Assembly (NCBI GenBank): GCA_016210495.1
Contig: JACQUC010000233.1
Location: forward strand, 1-26,246
Direction: 5' to 3'
Origin: Chloroflexota bacterium
GTDB taxonomy: Bacteria; Chloroflexota; FW602-bin22; JACPRP01
Length of the DNA stretch: 26,246 nt
Under the pieces are notes generated by a model. The model ran no database searches, was not told where the DNA came from, and was given only the letters and a program-made list of their open reading frames with translations. Positions 7,867-15,421 of the stretch are shown piece by piece (positions within the stretch are counted from its first letter, which is position 1; each line of letters starts with the position of its first letter). Position numbers and translations under genes: made by a program.

Positions 7867-9330
7867 ATGGCAGTCCAAGCCAAAGAAGCTCCCAGCAAGA
7901 ACGAAGGCAAGCTCGGGCTCCGCATCTTCGACCGCGGCAAATCGTTTGTGCATCGTGCCAAAGCGCGTATGTTCGAGTACGCCTTCACCGAGGCGCTGAC
8001 CTTGCTTGCGCATTCCTCGGAGAAGAACTACGTTCATCTCGCCAAAGCGTTCCGGCTTCAGGCAAAAGATCGCACCAGTCGCATGGTTGCGGATTGGGTA
8101 GAAAGGTATCTTTCGCCGGGCAATCCGGGCTCGGCCTATCTCAAGCGGATTCTGACCAGCATCGATCCCAACGTACGCAAAAGCTTCATCGCCGGCTTTA
8201 TCGCCAGCCTGGTGTTCCACGACATGACTGTGATGCACAAGCTGCCGAACGGCCGTGTCGCGCCATCGCCGGCCTGCGTGCTCATTAGTCCGACGATGCG
8301 CTGCAACCTGAAGTGCTTCGGTTGCTATGCCGGCAATTATCACAAGAAGGATGATATGCCCCAGGAGGTACTGGAAAGGGTCTTGGGAGAGGCCCGCGAT
8401 CTGGGCACCAGGTTCTTCATCATCCTCGGCGGCGAGCCCTTGATGTATCCGGGGCTGTTGGACGTCTGCAAGAAGTTCGGCGATTGCGTGTTCCAGATTT
8501 ACACCAGCGGGCACCTCTTGACGCCGGAAATGGCGCATCAGATCGTGAAGATCGGCAACATCGCACCCCAGGTGAGTATCGAGGGGTTCAAGGAGGAAAC
8601 CGAGGCGAGGCGAGGCGCTGGGGGCTTCGACCGGGCGGTTCGAGCGATGGACCTGCTCCGCGAGGCTCGGGCCCTCTTCGCTTTCTCGGTCACCGTCACC
8701 CAGCGCAACATCGACGTCGTGACCAGCGATGAGTTCATCGACTTTATGATCGAGAAAGGCGCGCACTACGGCTGGTACTTCTCGTACTGCCCCGTCGGCC
8801 GCAATCCCGATCTCAGCCTCATGCCGACGCCGCAGCAGCGGAACCAACTGCGCATCGCCGTCAACAGAATCCGCGTGACCAAGCCGATCCTCGTCGGCGA
8901 CTTCTGGAACGACGGCGCCCTGTCCGAGGGCTGTCTCTCCGGTGGGCGGCGGTATGTGCATATCAACAACAAAGGCGACGTCGAGCCGTGCGTCTTCGTC
9001 CACTTCGCCACCGACAACATCAATAACGTTTCTCTGAAGGAAGCCCTGGCCTCGGACTTCTTCGTCGCCTACCGCAAGGCCTCGCCCTTCGGCACGAATC
9101 TGCTCCGCCCGTGCCCAATCATCGACCGCCCGCACGTCCTGCGCGGCCTGGTGAAGAAGTTCGGCGCCCGTCCCACCCACGAGGGAGCGGAGACGATTGT
9201 CGACGATCTGGCCGATGACATGGACAGATACGCCGCCGGTCTGAGAGAAATCTACGACCCAATCTGGGCTGAGGAGTACCAGTGGGCTGCCGACCTGCAT
9301 ACGGACGAAAAGTACCGCACGCCAAGGTAG
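7867..9330 (+). CDS. radical SAM protein with SPASM-like C-terminal Cys
   Basis: This is a 487-residue radical SAM enzyme. The [4Fe-4S] motif CNLKCFGC gives C146, C150 and C153, followed by the GGEP motif near residue 185. Three further Cys (C356 in SEGCLSGG, C375 in VEPCVF, C416 in RPCPI) fit a SPASM/twitch-like auxiliary cluster. The first 130 residues are a helical, charged region that is not part of the core fold. The ATG 7867 has an ideal Shine-Dalgarno; an in-frame extension to 7699 is rejected because it would translate the structured leader. The substrate cannot be read from the sequence: no peptide precursor gene lies beside it, and the neighbours are a tRNA and a secreted protein on the other strand. 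Radical SAM family assignment is firm, the reaction unknown. Confidence 0.9.
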   Translation: MAVQAKEAPSKNEGKLGLRIFDRGKSFVHRAKARMFEYAFTEALTLLAHSSEKNYVHLAKAFRLQAKDRTSRMVADWVERYLSPGNPGSAYLKRILTSIDPNVRKSFIAGFIASLVFHDMTVMHKLPNGRVAPSPACVLISPTMRCNLKCFGCYAGNYHKKDDMPQEVLERVLGEARDLGTRFFIILGGEPLMYPGLLDVCKKFGDCVFQIYTSGHLLTPEMAHQIVKIGNIAPQVSIEGFKEETEARRGAGGFDRAVRAMDLLREARALFAFSVTVTQRNIDVVTSDEFIDFMIEKGAHYGWYFSYCPVGRNPDLSLMPTPQQRNQLRIAVNRIRVTKPILVGDFWNDGALSEGCLSGGRRYVHINNKGDVEPCVFVHFATDNINNVSLKEALASDFFVAYRKASPFGTNLLRPCPIIDRPHVLRGLVKKFGARPTHEGAETIVDDLADDMDRYAAGLREIYDPIWAEEYQWAADLHTDEKYRTPR

Positions 9331-9433
9331 CCCTCCAATGGCACGTGAAACAGCGGCGGGGCCGGACACACGAGGCAACGGTCCCGGTTAATGGACAACT
9401 TTGAGGTCTTATCCTAGGAATTCTAAAAAGGGG

Positions 9434-9479
9434 GCGCCACCTCGTTGGCTTTCGGGCGGTTGTCAAAACGAGGTGGCGC
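9434..9479 (-). terminator. intrinsic terminator between convergent genes
   Basis: A perfect 13-bp stem (GCGCCACCTCGTT at 9434-9446 with its complement at 9467-9479) encloses a 20-nt loop. On the - strand it is followed by CCCCC and then TTTTT (9425-9433 read backwards), so it terminates the secreted-protein gene. It may also stop radical SAM transcripts coming from the left, though no T tract follows on +. Confidence 0.7.
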
Positions 9480-9505
9480 ACCGACTTGGTACTATTTAAT
9501 GCCGG

Positions 9506-9934
9506 CTAGTGGAACGTGCCTGCTGCGACGACGAGCGTCGGAAAGTTGCCGAAGTCCGAGGGTTGAGTCCAAACCTCGACGGCCGAGCCCGAATGCACGG
9601 CCTCTAGAATGATCTGGTTGCTGGTGCTCAGGACCTGTTGGCCGGTCCCGCCGGGACCCAGTCCAAACTGGCCTATCGTGTGCCCATCTACCACTGCTCT
9701 AACTACCGTGCCGCTGGGCAAGTTGACGCCCCCAAGTTGGAAAGTGAACGTGCCTTTGGTCCCATCGGAATCAAACGTCACTGCCCCGGAAGCTCCTGGG
9801 AACGCGGCGCTTCCTGCCAAGGTAGCCTCGAAATGAGCCGGCGCCGCTGCCTGTGCCCGGTCGGCCAGAGCTGAGCTTGCGAGCAACAGCAAGGCCAGTA
9901 CCAACACACCCGATACGAAAGGTAATCTATTCAT
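9506..9934 (-). CDS. small secreted protein of unknown function
   Basis: This is a 142-residue protein with a clear Sec signal peptide: MNR, then a hydrophobic run to about residue 22, with a likely cleavage site after AQA near residue 29. The mature part is rich in Gly, Ser, Thr and Val, with alternating strand-like stretches (ATVTFD-like, TFTFQLG, VVRAVVDGH), suggesting a small beta-sandwich. It has no Cys and no catalytic motif I recognise. The opening HFEATLAGSAAFP resembles the start of CHRD-like or other export-associated beta domains, but that is weak. The ATG has a GAGGAAGGAC Shine-Dalgarno, its own promoter, and a terminator downstream, so it is a single-gene unit. It is probably released or surface-attached. 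Confidence 0.75.
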   Translation of the reverse strand: MNRLPFVSGVLVLALLLLASSALADRAQAAAPAHFEATLAGSAAFPGASGAVTFDSDGTKGTFTFQLGGVNLPSGTVVRAVVDGHTIGQFGLGPGGTGQQVLSTSNQIILEAVHSGSAVEVWTQPSDFGNFPTLVVAAGTFH

Positions 9935-10004
9935 CGTCCTTCCTCGTCCTACCCCTGGTGTTCGATGCCAGGAGCGATAGGATTAGTTACTATTCTCATC
10001 TATC

Positions 10005-10033
10005 ATTCTATACCCCAGCCGCCAGCAAGTCAA
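10005..10033 (-). promoter_or_regulatory. promoter of the secreted-protein gene
   Basis: On the - strand TTGACT (10028-10033) and TAGAAT (10005-10010) are 17 nt apart. The predicted start near 9998 leaves a leader of about 65 nt before the ATG at 9934. Confidence 0.65.
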
Positions 10034-10057
10034 TAGTTTTTGGGCTGATCGGTCGAA

Positions 10058-11050
10058 CTACACGAGAAAACCAAGCAACAATCGAAACACGAATGCCAAA
10101 GCGGCGGTAACAGGCAGAGTCAGTATCCAGGCCAGAACGATGTTGCCCGCGACTCCCCAGCGCACGGCGGAGAACCGCTTCGAGGCGCCAACGCCCATGA
10201 TTGTGGCAGAGATGACGTGGGTCGTGCTCACCGGGAGACCGAAATGCGTGGCCAACTGGATCACGGCGGCGGCCGAGGTTTCCGCGGCAAAGCCGTGCAC
10301 GGCCATCAGGCTCACCATCCTGACGCCCAGGGTCTTGATAATCCGCCAGCCACCGGCCGCGGTGCCAAGGCCCATCGCCAGAGCGGCCAGCACAATCACC
10401 CAGGCGGGCACCTCGAACGATGCCAGACTACCGTAGCTTACCAACGCCATGGTCATAATTCCCATCGTCTTTTGGGCGTCGTTCGAGCCGTGGCTGAAGG
10501 CCATGAACGCGGCGGACGCCAGTTGGAGATTTCGAAAATAAGTGTTCACAGACGATGGCGTGGCGCGCCGGAACAGCCACATGATGGCGATCATAACGAT
10601 GAAACCGGTAAGCAGACCGGCAATAGGGGAAAAGACCAGCGAGGCAAAAATAGTGCTGATACCCCCGAGGTTCAGCACGTCCCCGCCGCTGGCCTGGACG
10701 GCGGCGCCAATCAAACCGGCGATGAGCGCGTGCGAGGAGCTGGAGGGTAGGCCGAAGTGCCACGTCAGCAGGTTCCAGGCTATGGCTGCTAGCAGCGCGG
10801 CCACCACCGTCACTTGGGTCACCGCCGCCGGCTCCACGATGCCCGTACCAATCGTCTTTGCCACTGACGTGCCGACGAACGCGCCCAGGACGTTGAGCGA
10901 GGAGGCCATGACGATGGCCGCCATGGGCGAGAGAACCCGCGTCGACACCGAGGTAGCGATGGCGTTGGCCGTATCGTGGAAGCCATTCACGAAGTCGAAC
11001 ACCAGCGCCAGAACGATCACCAGCACCAGCATCGACAGCGGGCTAAGCAT
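10058..11050 (-). CDS. pit: PiT-family inorganic phosphate transporter
   Basis: This 330-residue integral membrane protein belongs to the PiT (PitA/Pho-4) family of cation-phosphate symporters. The family's duplicated signature is seen twice: NGFHDTANAIAT near residues 23-34, and the second copy FSHGSNDAQKTMG near 185-197. Around ten hydrophobic segments are present, separated by a short central loop (RRATPSSVNTYFRNLQ). The length is on the short side but complete. The ATG start overlaps the last 8 nt of the upstream DUF47 gene, so the two are co-translated. Low-affinity phosphate uptake across the cytoplasmic membrane is the expected role. Confidence 0.95.
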   Translation of the reverse strand: MLSPLSMLVLVIVLALVFDFVNGFHDTANAIATSVSTRVLSPMAAIVMASSLNVLGAFVGTSVAKTIGTGIVEPAAVTQVTVVAALLAAIAWNLLTWHFGLPSSSSHALIAGLIGAAVQASGGDVLNLGGISTIFASLVFSPIAGLLTGFIVMIAIMWLFRRATPSSVNTYFRNLQLASAAFMAFSHGSNDAQKTMGIMTMALVSYGSLASFEVPAWVIVLAALAMGLGTAAGGWRIIKTLGVRMVSLMAVHGFAAETSAAAVIQLATHFGLPVSTTHVISATIMGVGASKRFSAVRWGVAGNIVLAWILTLPVTAALAFVFRLLLGFLV

Positions 11051-11672
11051 GCTTCATTACCATCGCCTGTAGCACGTCGGCTACATCTTCGCAGCGATCG
11101 GTCGCCTCCTCGAGCTGTCCGTAGATCTCTCGCCAACGGATAACGTCGATGGGGTCCGCCCGCTTGCCGAACAAAGCGACCAGCGCCGCGCGGTACACCT
11201 GGTCAGCTTCGTTTTCCAGCCGGTTTATCTCGATCGCATGGTTGAGAATATCCTTCATGCGATCCCTTCGCTTCAGCATTGGCACGGCAATATTGATCTC
11301 TTCCGCCGATCTCACGATGATGTCCGCGAACGTGCGCATCTCCACCGTAGGCTTATCGATCTGGTAGATAAGTGTCACGTCGGCCGCCGCCTCGATGCGG
11401 TCCACCACGTCGTCGATGGCGCTGGCGAACCGATGAATATCCTCCCGATCGAAAGGCGTAACAAAGGTGCTGTTCAGTTTGGCGATTATGTCGTGTATGA
11501 TCGTGTCACCCGCGTGTTCACGCTCGGTAATGCGCCGTACCTTCTCCTCCACCTCTCTGAAGTCGTAAACCATCGCTTTGAGTAGCTTGGCAGCCTCGAG
11601 AAGGTTTTGCGAGGCATTCTCAAACATCGTGAAAAACTGCGCCTCGACGGGGACCAGCCTAAAAGGAAACAA
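11043..11672 (-). CDS. DUF47 (PhoU-like) Pit accessory protein
   Basis: This 209-residue all-helical protein belongs to the DUF47/UPF0111 family, related to PhoU. Family features include the N-terminal FFTMFENASQNLLEAAKLL, HAGDTIIHDIIAKLN near residue 54, and the TPFDREDIHRFASAIDDVVDRIE segment around 72-94. DUF47 proteins are encoded next to Pit transporters and are thought to modulate phosphate uptake. The start is TTG 11672, chosen for the strong GGAGGTGG Shine-Dalgarno just upstream on the - strand. The gene overlaps pit by 8 nt. No Pho-box or clear promoter is visible in the 102 nt upstream, which instead contain an inverted repeat. Confidence 0.93.
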   Translation of the reverse strand: MFPFRLVPVEAQFFTMFENASQNLLEAAKLLKAMVYDFREVEEKVRRITEREHAGDTIIHDIIAKLNSTFVTPFDREDIHRFASAIDDVVDRIEAAADVTLIYQIDKPTVEMRTFADIIVRSAEEINIAVPMLKRRDRMKDILNHAIEINRLENEADQVYRAALVALFGKRADPIDVIRWREIYGQLEEATDRCEDVADVLQAMVMKHA

Positions 11673-11703
11673 AATCCACCTCCAACTAGAGAGTCAAGAC
11701 GAC

Positions 11704-11767
11704 AGTCGAGAATCGAGAGGCGAGAGGTAGTGAGGGGCGGTGGATTCTCGGACCTCGATTCTCGACT
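11704..11767. repeat. 14-bp inverted repeat in the intergenic gap
   Basis: AGTCGAGAATCGAG (11704-11717) and its exact complement (11754-11767) flank a 36-nt purine-rich spacer. The surrounding sequence repeats GAGAATCGAG/GAGAGGCGAGAGG-like words. No T tract follows in either direction, so it is not a typical terminator. It lies between the debranching enzyme gene's end and the DUF47 gene's start, both on the - strand. Confidence 0.55.
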
Positions 11768-11774
11768 CTCTAAC

Positions 11775-14051
11775 CTACACAAAGAACGGCATTTTCTGCA
11801 TACAACTGGGGGTGAGGGCGGGCGTGTCAAGGCGCTCGACGAGGGCAAGATCGTCGACGCTCACCTCCAAGTCGCCCTCGTTTCTCACGACGTGAACCTG
11901 GTTCCTGTTGATCAGCAGGTCCACCCTTCCCCTGCCGAAACGCAACCCTCGCAGCGAAACCTCGTTGAGCCAGTCTGGCAGATAAGGCCGCAGGTGAAGC
12001 CTGTGGTTCGCGGCATCGGCGCGCATTCCCAGCATAGTGTGCAGAAAATAGATCGGAGCTCCCGCGGCCCAGGCCTGCGGCGAACACGAAGCCGGGTATT
12101 CCGCCGGCATGGACAGATACCGCAAATCGCGCGCGAACCCGCTGAACAGCTCGGGCAGCCGTGTGTAACGAAACCGTAGCCCAGCCAGAAAGATGCCGGT
12201 TATCACATCGCTGGCGTGCTGATCGAACCCGTAGCGCCTTAGACCCGCCGCCGCGATAGAGTTGTCGTGCGGCCAGATGGAGCCGTTGTGGTAGCTCATG
12301 GGATTAAAATTGGGCGAGTTGCTGCTCAGCGTTCTAATCCCCCACCCGCTAAACAGGTCCTCGTGCAGCAAGCGCTCGGCCACGGCCCTGGCCCGCTCGG
12401 GATCGACGATGCCGGACCAAAGGCAGTGGGCGGGGTTCGAAGTTATGGAGGGCACGATTTGCTTCCGCCCGTCCAGGGCCTGCCCGAAGAAGCTCTCTTC
12501 CTCCAGCCAGAAGTCCCGGTTGAATCTGTCACGCAGCTCGATGGCCTGGCTGGCCAGTTTCTCGGCGAGGTATGCCTCGCCCTTGCGCCTGAAAAGCGCC
12601 GCAAGGCGCGTTTTCGCTTCGTAAACGTAGCCCTGTACCTCTGTCGCCGCGATAGGCTGTTCCGCGAGCTCGCCCGTGGGAAATGCGTACGCGTCCTTGG
12701 AGTCCTTCCAAGCCTGGTTGTATAGCCCACGGGACGACAGCGTCTTGTACTCCACGTAGCCATCGCCGTCGAGGTCGCCATGTGTATCTACCCAGTGCAG
12801 CGCGCTGGTCACCGCCGGCAGCAGCTCCTCGTATAACCCGTCGTCATCGAGCCAGTCCATGGCTTCCGCGAAGAGAATCAAAAAGAGCGGCGTGGAGTCC
12901 ACACTGCCGTAGTAGCACGAGTGTGGCACCTGGCCCCGCACCGCCATTTCGCCCACGCGGATCTCGTGCATGATCTTCCCAGGCTGCTCGTCGCGCCAGT
13001 CGTTTACCTCCCGCCCCTGGTGGAGCGCCAGGAAGCGGAGGGTTCCCACAGCAATGGCTGGACTTAGGATCATCGTCTGGAGCGACGTTATCAAGGCATC
13101 GCGACCAAAAGGAGCGGCAAACCACGGAATCCCCGCCGTGGGGAAAGGTCCGGTGGGGCGAAACGTCATCAACCCCCTGAGGTCCGTTTGACCCCGCCGC
13201 AGCATCCTGTTGAACAGCTCGTTGTCCGTTTCCAGAACCGCGGACTCGCCGACCCACCTCTCGTAAGATTCGCGCAGTTCCCTGGCCTCGACGTCGAAAG
13301 ACGCCTTGTGTGGCCGTTCCTCGGCAACGGCAGGGGTCACATACATGGTCAGGGAGAACGGCTTGTGGGGGTCCAACCGTACCTGAAACGTCACTTTCAC
13401 TCCTGCCGGTCGCACCTCCGCCTCTTGGGACGTCAACAGCGTGGAGCCAGAAGCAGGGCCCAAGGTCACGCACGTGTCGTCTCCTGGTATCAGCTCGACG
13501 GAAGCTGGGTCGAGCTCGAAGACGATGTCGGTACGTCTTCTCACGCCGTCCAGACCCAGGTAGTTCAGTGAGACAGTCGAGTCTTTGCGCAGCGGCTCCA
13601 GAACCTGTCCGCCGCACGTGGGCAAAAGGACCTTTCCATTCGCCTCCCGTGTGATGCCCCGCACCTCGAACATATCCTTGAAGTCAGCGGCCAGCACGAG
13701 TACCAGTTCAACCTCGACCGGGAAGCGGTTGTAGTTGAGCAGGCCGATTCGTTCCTCCAGTCCCGCGTCGATAAATCGGTTGCGGCGGATGCTTATCGTC
13801 GACGGCTTGACCACATGACCGTCGGCCAGGTGCAGCGCAGGGTTAGCAAGCTGGATATTGCCCATGAAGTTCTGCTCGCCCGAGCCGCTCATAATTGTTG
13901 GCTTGACGCCGTTAATGGTGAACTCGAAGACGCTGAGGAAACGTGTATCGAGATAGTACAGTCCGAGGCCGCCGCCGTTACCAAACGGCATGTCTCCTAG
14001 GGCGTCGGTGACGAGAAAAACCTGATCCTCAATTAAGACTAGTTTTTCCAT
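11775..14051 (-). CDS. amylo-alpha-1,6-glucosidase / glycogen debranching enzyme-like
   Basis: This is a 758-residue protein of the GDE_N_bis plus six-hairpin glycosidase build. The first 220 residues match the N-terminal beta-domain, including GGGLGLYYLDTRFLS near residues 26-40. The (alpha/alpha)6 catalytic part spans roughly 280-740. Typical segments are PWFAAPFGRDALI (about 308-320), YYGSVDSTPLFL and the C-terminal SIWPHDNSIAA. Members hydrolyse alpha-1,6 branches of glycogen or related oligosaccharides; the exact substrate is not readable here. There is no signal peptide, so it is cytoplasmic. The ATG at 14051 follows a promoter by about 40 nt, but the Shine-Dalgarno is weak. The gene stands alone, with no other glycogen genes in the window. 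Confidence 0.9.
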   Translation of the reverse strand: MEKLVLIEDQVFLVTDALGDMPFGNGGGLGLYYLDTRFLSVFEFTINGVKPTIMSGSGEQNFMGNIQLANPALHLADGHVVKPSTISIRRNRFIDAGLEERIGLLNYNRFPVEVELVLVLAADFKDMFEVRGITREANGKVLLPTCGGQVLEPLRKDSTVSLNYLGLDGVRRRTDIVFELDPASVELIPGDDTCVTLGPASGSTLLTSQEAEVRPAGVKVTFQVRLDPHKPFSLTMYVTPAVAEERPHKASFDVEARELRESYERWVGESAVLETDNELFNRMLRRGQTDLRGLMTFRPTGPFPTAGIPWFAAPFGRDALITSLQTMILSPAIAVGTLRFLALHQGREVNDWRDEQPGKIMHEIRVGEMAVRGQVPHSCYYGSVDSTPLFLILFAEAMDWLDDDGLYEELLPAVTSALHWVDTHGDLDGDGYVEYKTLSSRGLYNQAWKDSKDAYAFPTGELAEQPIAATEVQGYVYEAKTRLAALFRRKGEAYLAEKLASQAIELRDRFNRDFWLEEESFFGQALDGRKQIVPSITSNPAHCLWSGIVDPERARAVAERLLHEDLFSGWGIRTLSSNSPNFNPMSYHNGSIWPHDNSIAAAGLRRYGFDQHASDVITGIFLAGLRFRYTRLPELFSGFARDLRYLSMPAEYPASCSPQAWAAGAPIYFLHTMLGMRADAANHRLHLRPYLPDWLNEVSLRGLRFGRGRVDLLINRNQVHVVRNEGDLEVSVDDLALVERLDTPALTPSCMQKMPFFV

Positions 14052-14098
14052 TCAAAGAGGGTTGCTTTCCCACGAAGTCACACGTATTGTTCGGCTCT

Positions 14099-14126
14099 AT
14101 TCTACCAGAAAAGCACGCTGCGTCAA
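14099..14126 (-). promoter_or_regulatory. promoter of the debranching enzyme gene
   Basis: On the - strand TTGACG (14121-14126) and TAGAAT (14099-14104) are 16 nt apart. The predicted start near 14092 gives a leader of about 40 nt. Confidence 0.6.
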
Positions 14127-14188
14127 GGAAAACAGGTGGGACCGGTGGGACCTTGCATGTAACGTCCCTGCTAGTGGGTACGTCCACC

Positions 14189-14328
14189 CGTAGCCGCACC
14201 CTTCAGGGTGCGCGTGCCTGCTCGCCTGGCGAGGAGTCCAAACAATGGCGGGATCGTGCTGTGGCGAGGTCGTCAAAGGGCCAGCCTGGCACGGCAAGGG
14301 CGCGCGCAGGCTGAAGCCTTCGGCTACG
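14189..14328. repeat. pair of inverted REP-like palindromic units
   Basis: Two 26-nt units face each other: 14189-14214 on + and 14303-14328 on -. Both read CGTAGCCG, five variable bases, TTCAG, and end in TGCGCG or similar. Each folds into a stem with a TTCA loop; the stem bases differ between units but mostly remain paired (GCACCC/GGGTGC in the first, GAAGGC/GCCTGC in the second). The spacer has a further small palindrome CTCGCCTGGCGAG. This architecture is that of REP/BIME-like dispersed elements. Confidence 0.6.
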
Positions 14329-14344
14329 AGTAGACGCGCCAGCG

Positions 14345-14581
14345 CTAGCGCTTCCCCCATCCACTCGGTTGGCGCGGTCTGAGAAACAGCGCGTACACGA
14401 GAAGTCCCAGCCCCGAGGTAAAGGCCAATGCGATGCTGCTCGTGACCAGTGGATGCCGCCGAGCCTGGAGGCTGACGTCGAACATCAACTTGATCCTTTG
14501 CTCCAGCTCACCAAGCATCACGTCGGTCGTCTGGCGTAGCTGCTCTATTTCTCGCTGGGTATCAACTGCTGTCTTGCCCAT
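14345..14581 (-). CDS. DUF3618-like small membrane protein
   Basis: This is a 78-residue protein with an N-terminal charged helix (DTQREIEQLRQTTDVMLGELEQRI, residues 7-30) like the DUF3618 family. One transmembrane segment follows (about 48-68), and a short basic tail RPRQPSGWGKR ends it. DUF3618 proteins usually sit beside Holin-X proteins, as here, where the gene overlaps the end of the upstream gene by 37 nt. It is probably anchored in the cytoplasmic membrane. The biological role is unknown in general. Confidence 0.75.
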   Translation of the reverse strand: MGKTAVDTQREIEQLRQTTDVMLGELEQRIKLMFDVSLQARRHPLVTSSIALAFTSGLGLLVYALFLRPRQPSGWGKR

Positions 14582-14946
14582 CTGAAATCCTCCTTCAACG
14601 TCTCCAAAGTTCTGCTCAACGGCTTTGTGGTCAGCCTGCCCCTACCGATCAGCGCGAGCACCAGGCCCACGATGGCCAGGAAAACGCCTACCAACACGGC
14701 CGCCAACCAGCCCGGCATGATCGCGGATAGCGCCAGGATGCCCGCCACAATCAAGCATACAAAAGCTACGAGAAGCAAAACAGCTCCGCCCACCAATAGG
14801 ACAACGCTACCAACCATCTGGCTAACGTTCTCCCTGGCTTCCAGCTTGGCAAGCTCGATTTCTTTCTCCGTCAGCAGAGCGACATTGTTAAGGACTCTCC
14901 CAATCAGCTCGCCAGTCGTCATCGCTCCCATTTTCTCTTGCTGCAT
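14545..14946 (-). CDS. Holin-X (PF07332-type) membrane protein
   Basis: This is a membrane protein of 133 residues, resembling the actinobacterial Holin-X / phage holin family. A conserved-looking helix (TGELIGRVLNNVALLTEKEIELAKLEARE) precedes two adjacent transmembrane segments and a basic amphipathic tail. The ATG at 14946 is preferred because GAGGAG lies 9 nt upstream on the - strand. A TTG at 15021 would add 25 residues (158 total) but has no Shine-Dalgarno. Despite the name, chromosomal members are common in non-phage contexts and their function is unknown. It is co-transcribed with the overlapping DUF3618 gene. Confidence 0.8.
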   Translation of the reverse strand: MQQEKMGAMTTGELIGRVLNNVALLTEKEIELAKLEARENVSQMVGSVVLLVGGAVLLLVAFVCLIVAGILALSAIMPGWLAAVLVGVFLAIVGLVLALIGRGRLTTKPLSRTLETLKEDFRWARQQLIPSEK

Positions 14947-15346
14947 ACTCACGATCTCCTCGCGCAGTTGGCGTGAAGGGCGAAGCATCCACTGCCACAC
15001 CCTGCCACGCACATTATTCAAGTCGTCAAAGATTCAGCCAAACAACGTTCCAAACGTAGCGTGCAATAGCTGTGCCATCACGGAGAGCGTTACCGGCTGG
15101 GGACATAACGTAGGCAAAAATTAAGGGATTTGCTTCGTAATAGGGGCCAAAAAGGCCAGCGGGGCTGGGCATAATGGAATGGCTGGGCCGCCCCTTCGCG
15201 GTGAGGCAGTCGATTTGGAGAAAGCGGCCGGTGGAGGCCAACGCAGCTCAGCATCTCACATAGATTCCGTCGTTCACTAGGCTGCCAGATACGGTCCCAC
15301 TGAGACTTGAAAGATTCCGTCGGCGTAGACAAGGAGAAAAAGAAGC
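14947..15346. other. intergenic region with a direct repeat; no gene supported
   Basis: This gap lies between the Holin-X gene and the transposase leader. I see no convincing gene. AGATTCCGTCG occurs twice in direct orientation (15262-15272 and 15312-15322, 50 nt apart). No remnant of infC, which would normally precede rpmI, is recognisable. The left end of the inserted element probably falls here, but I could not define it. Confidence 0.5.
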
Positions 15347-15421
15347 GAGTTCGCCCCTTCACGGTTGTGGTAGGATAGCGTTGCCACACAAACCCTACCA
15401 CCCCACCAGGAGGGGGAACTC
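15347..15421 (+). promoter_or_regulatory. hairpin covering the transposase Shine-Dalgarno
   Basis: GAGTTC (15347-15352) pairs with GAACTC (15416-15421), and GTGGTAGG (15367-15374) pairs with CCTACCAC (15394-15401), with partial pairing between. The Shine-Dalgarno AGGAGGGGG (15408-15416) lies inside the outer arm, directly before the GTG start at 15422. RNA that includes the whole hairpin would hide the ribosome site, as known for some insertion sequences that suppress read-in expression. Whether it acts this way here is inference. Confidence 0.55.

Noticed and set aside
7558..9378. A 606-residue open frame on the - strand opposite the radical SAM gene
   Set aside because: It is a shadow of the + strand gene, which has all family motifs, a promoter and a Shine-Dalgarno. 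The - strand product shows no recognisable domain.
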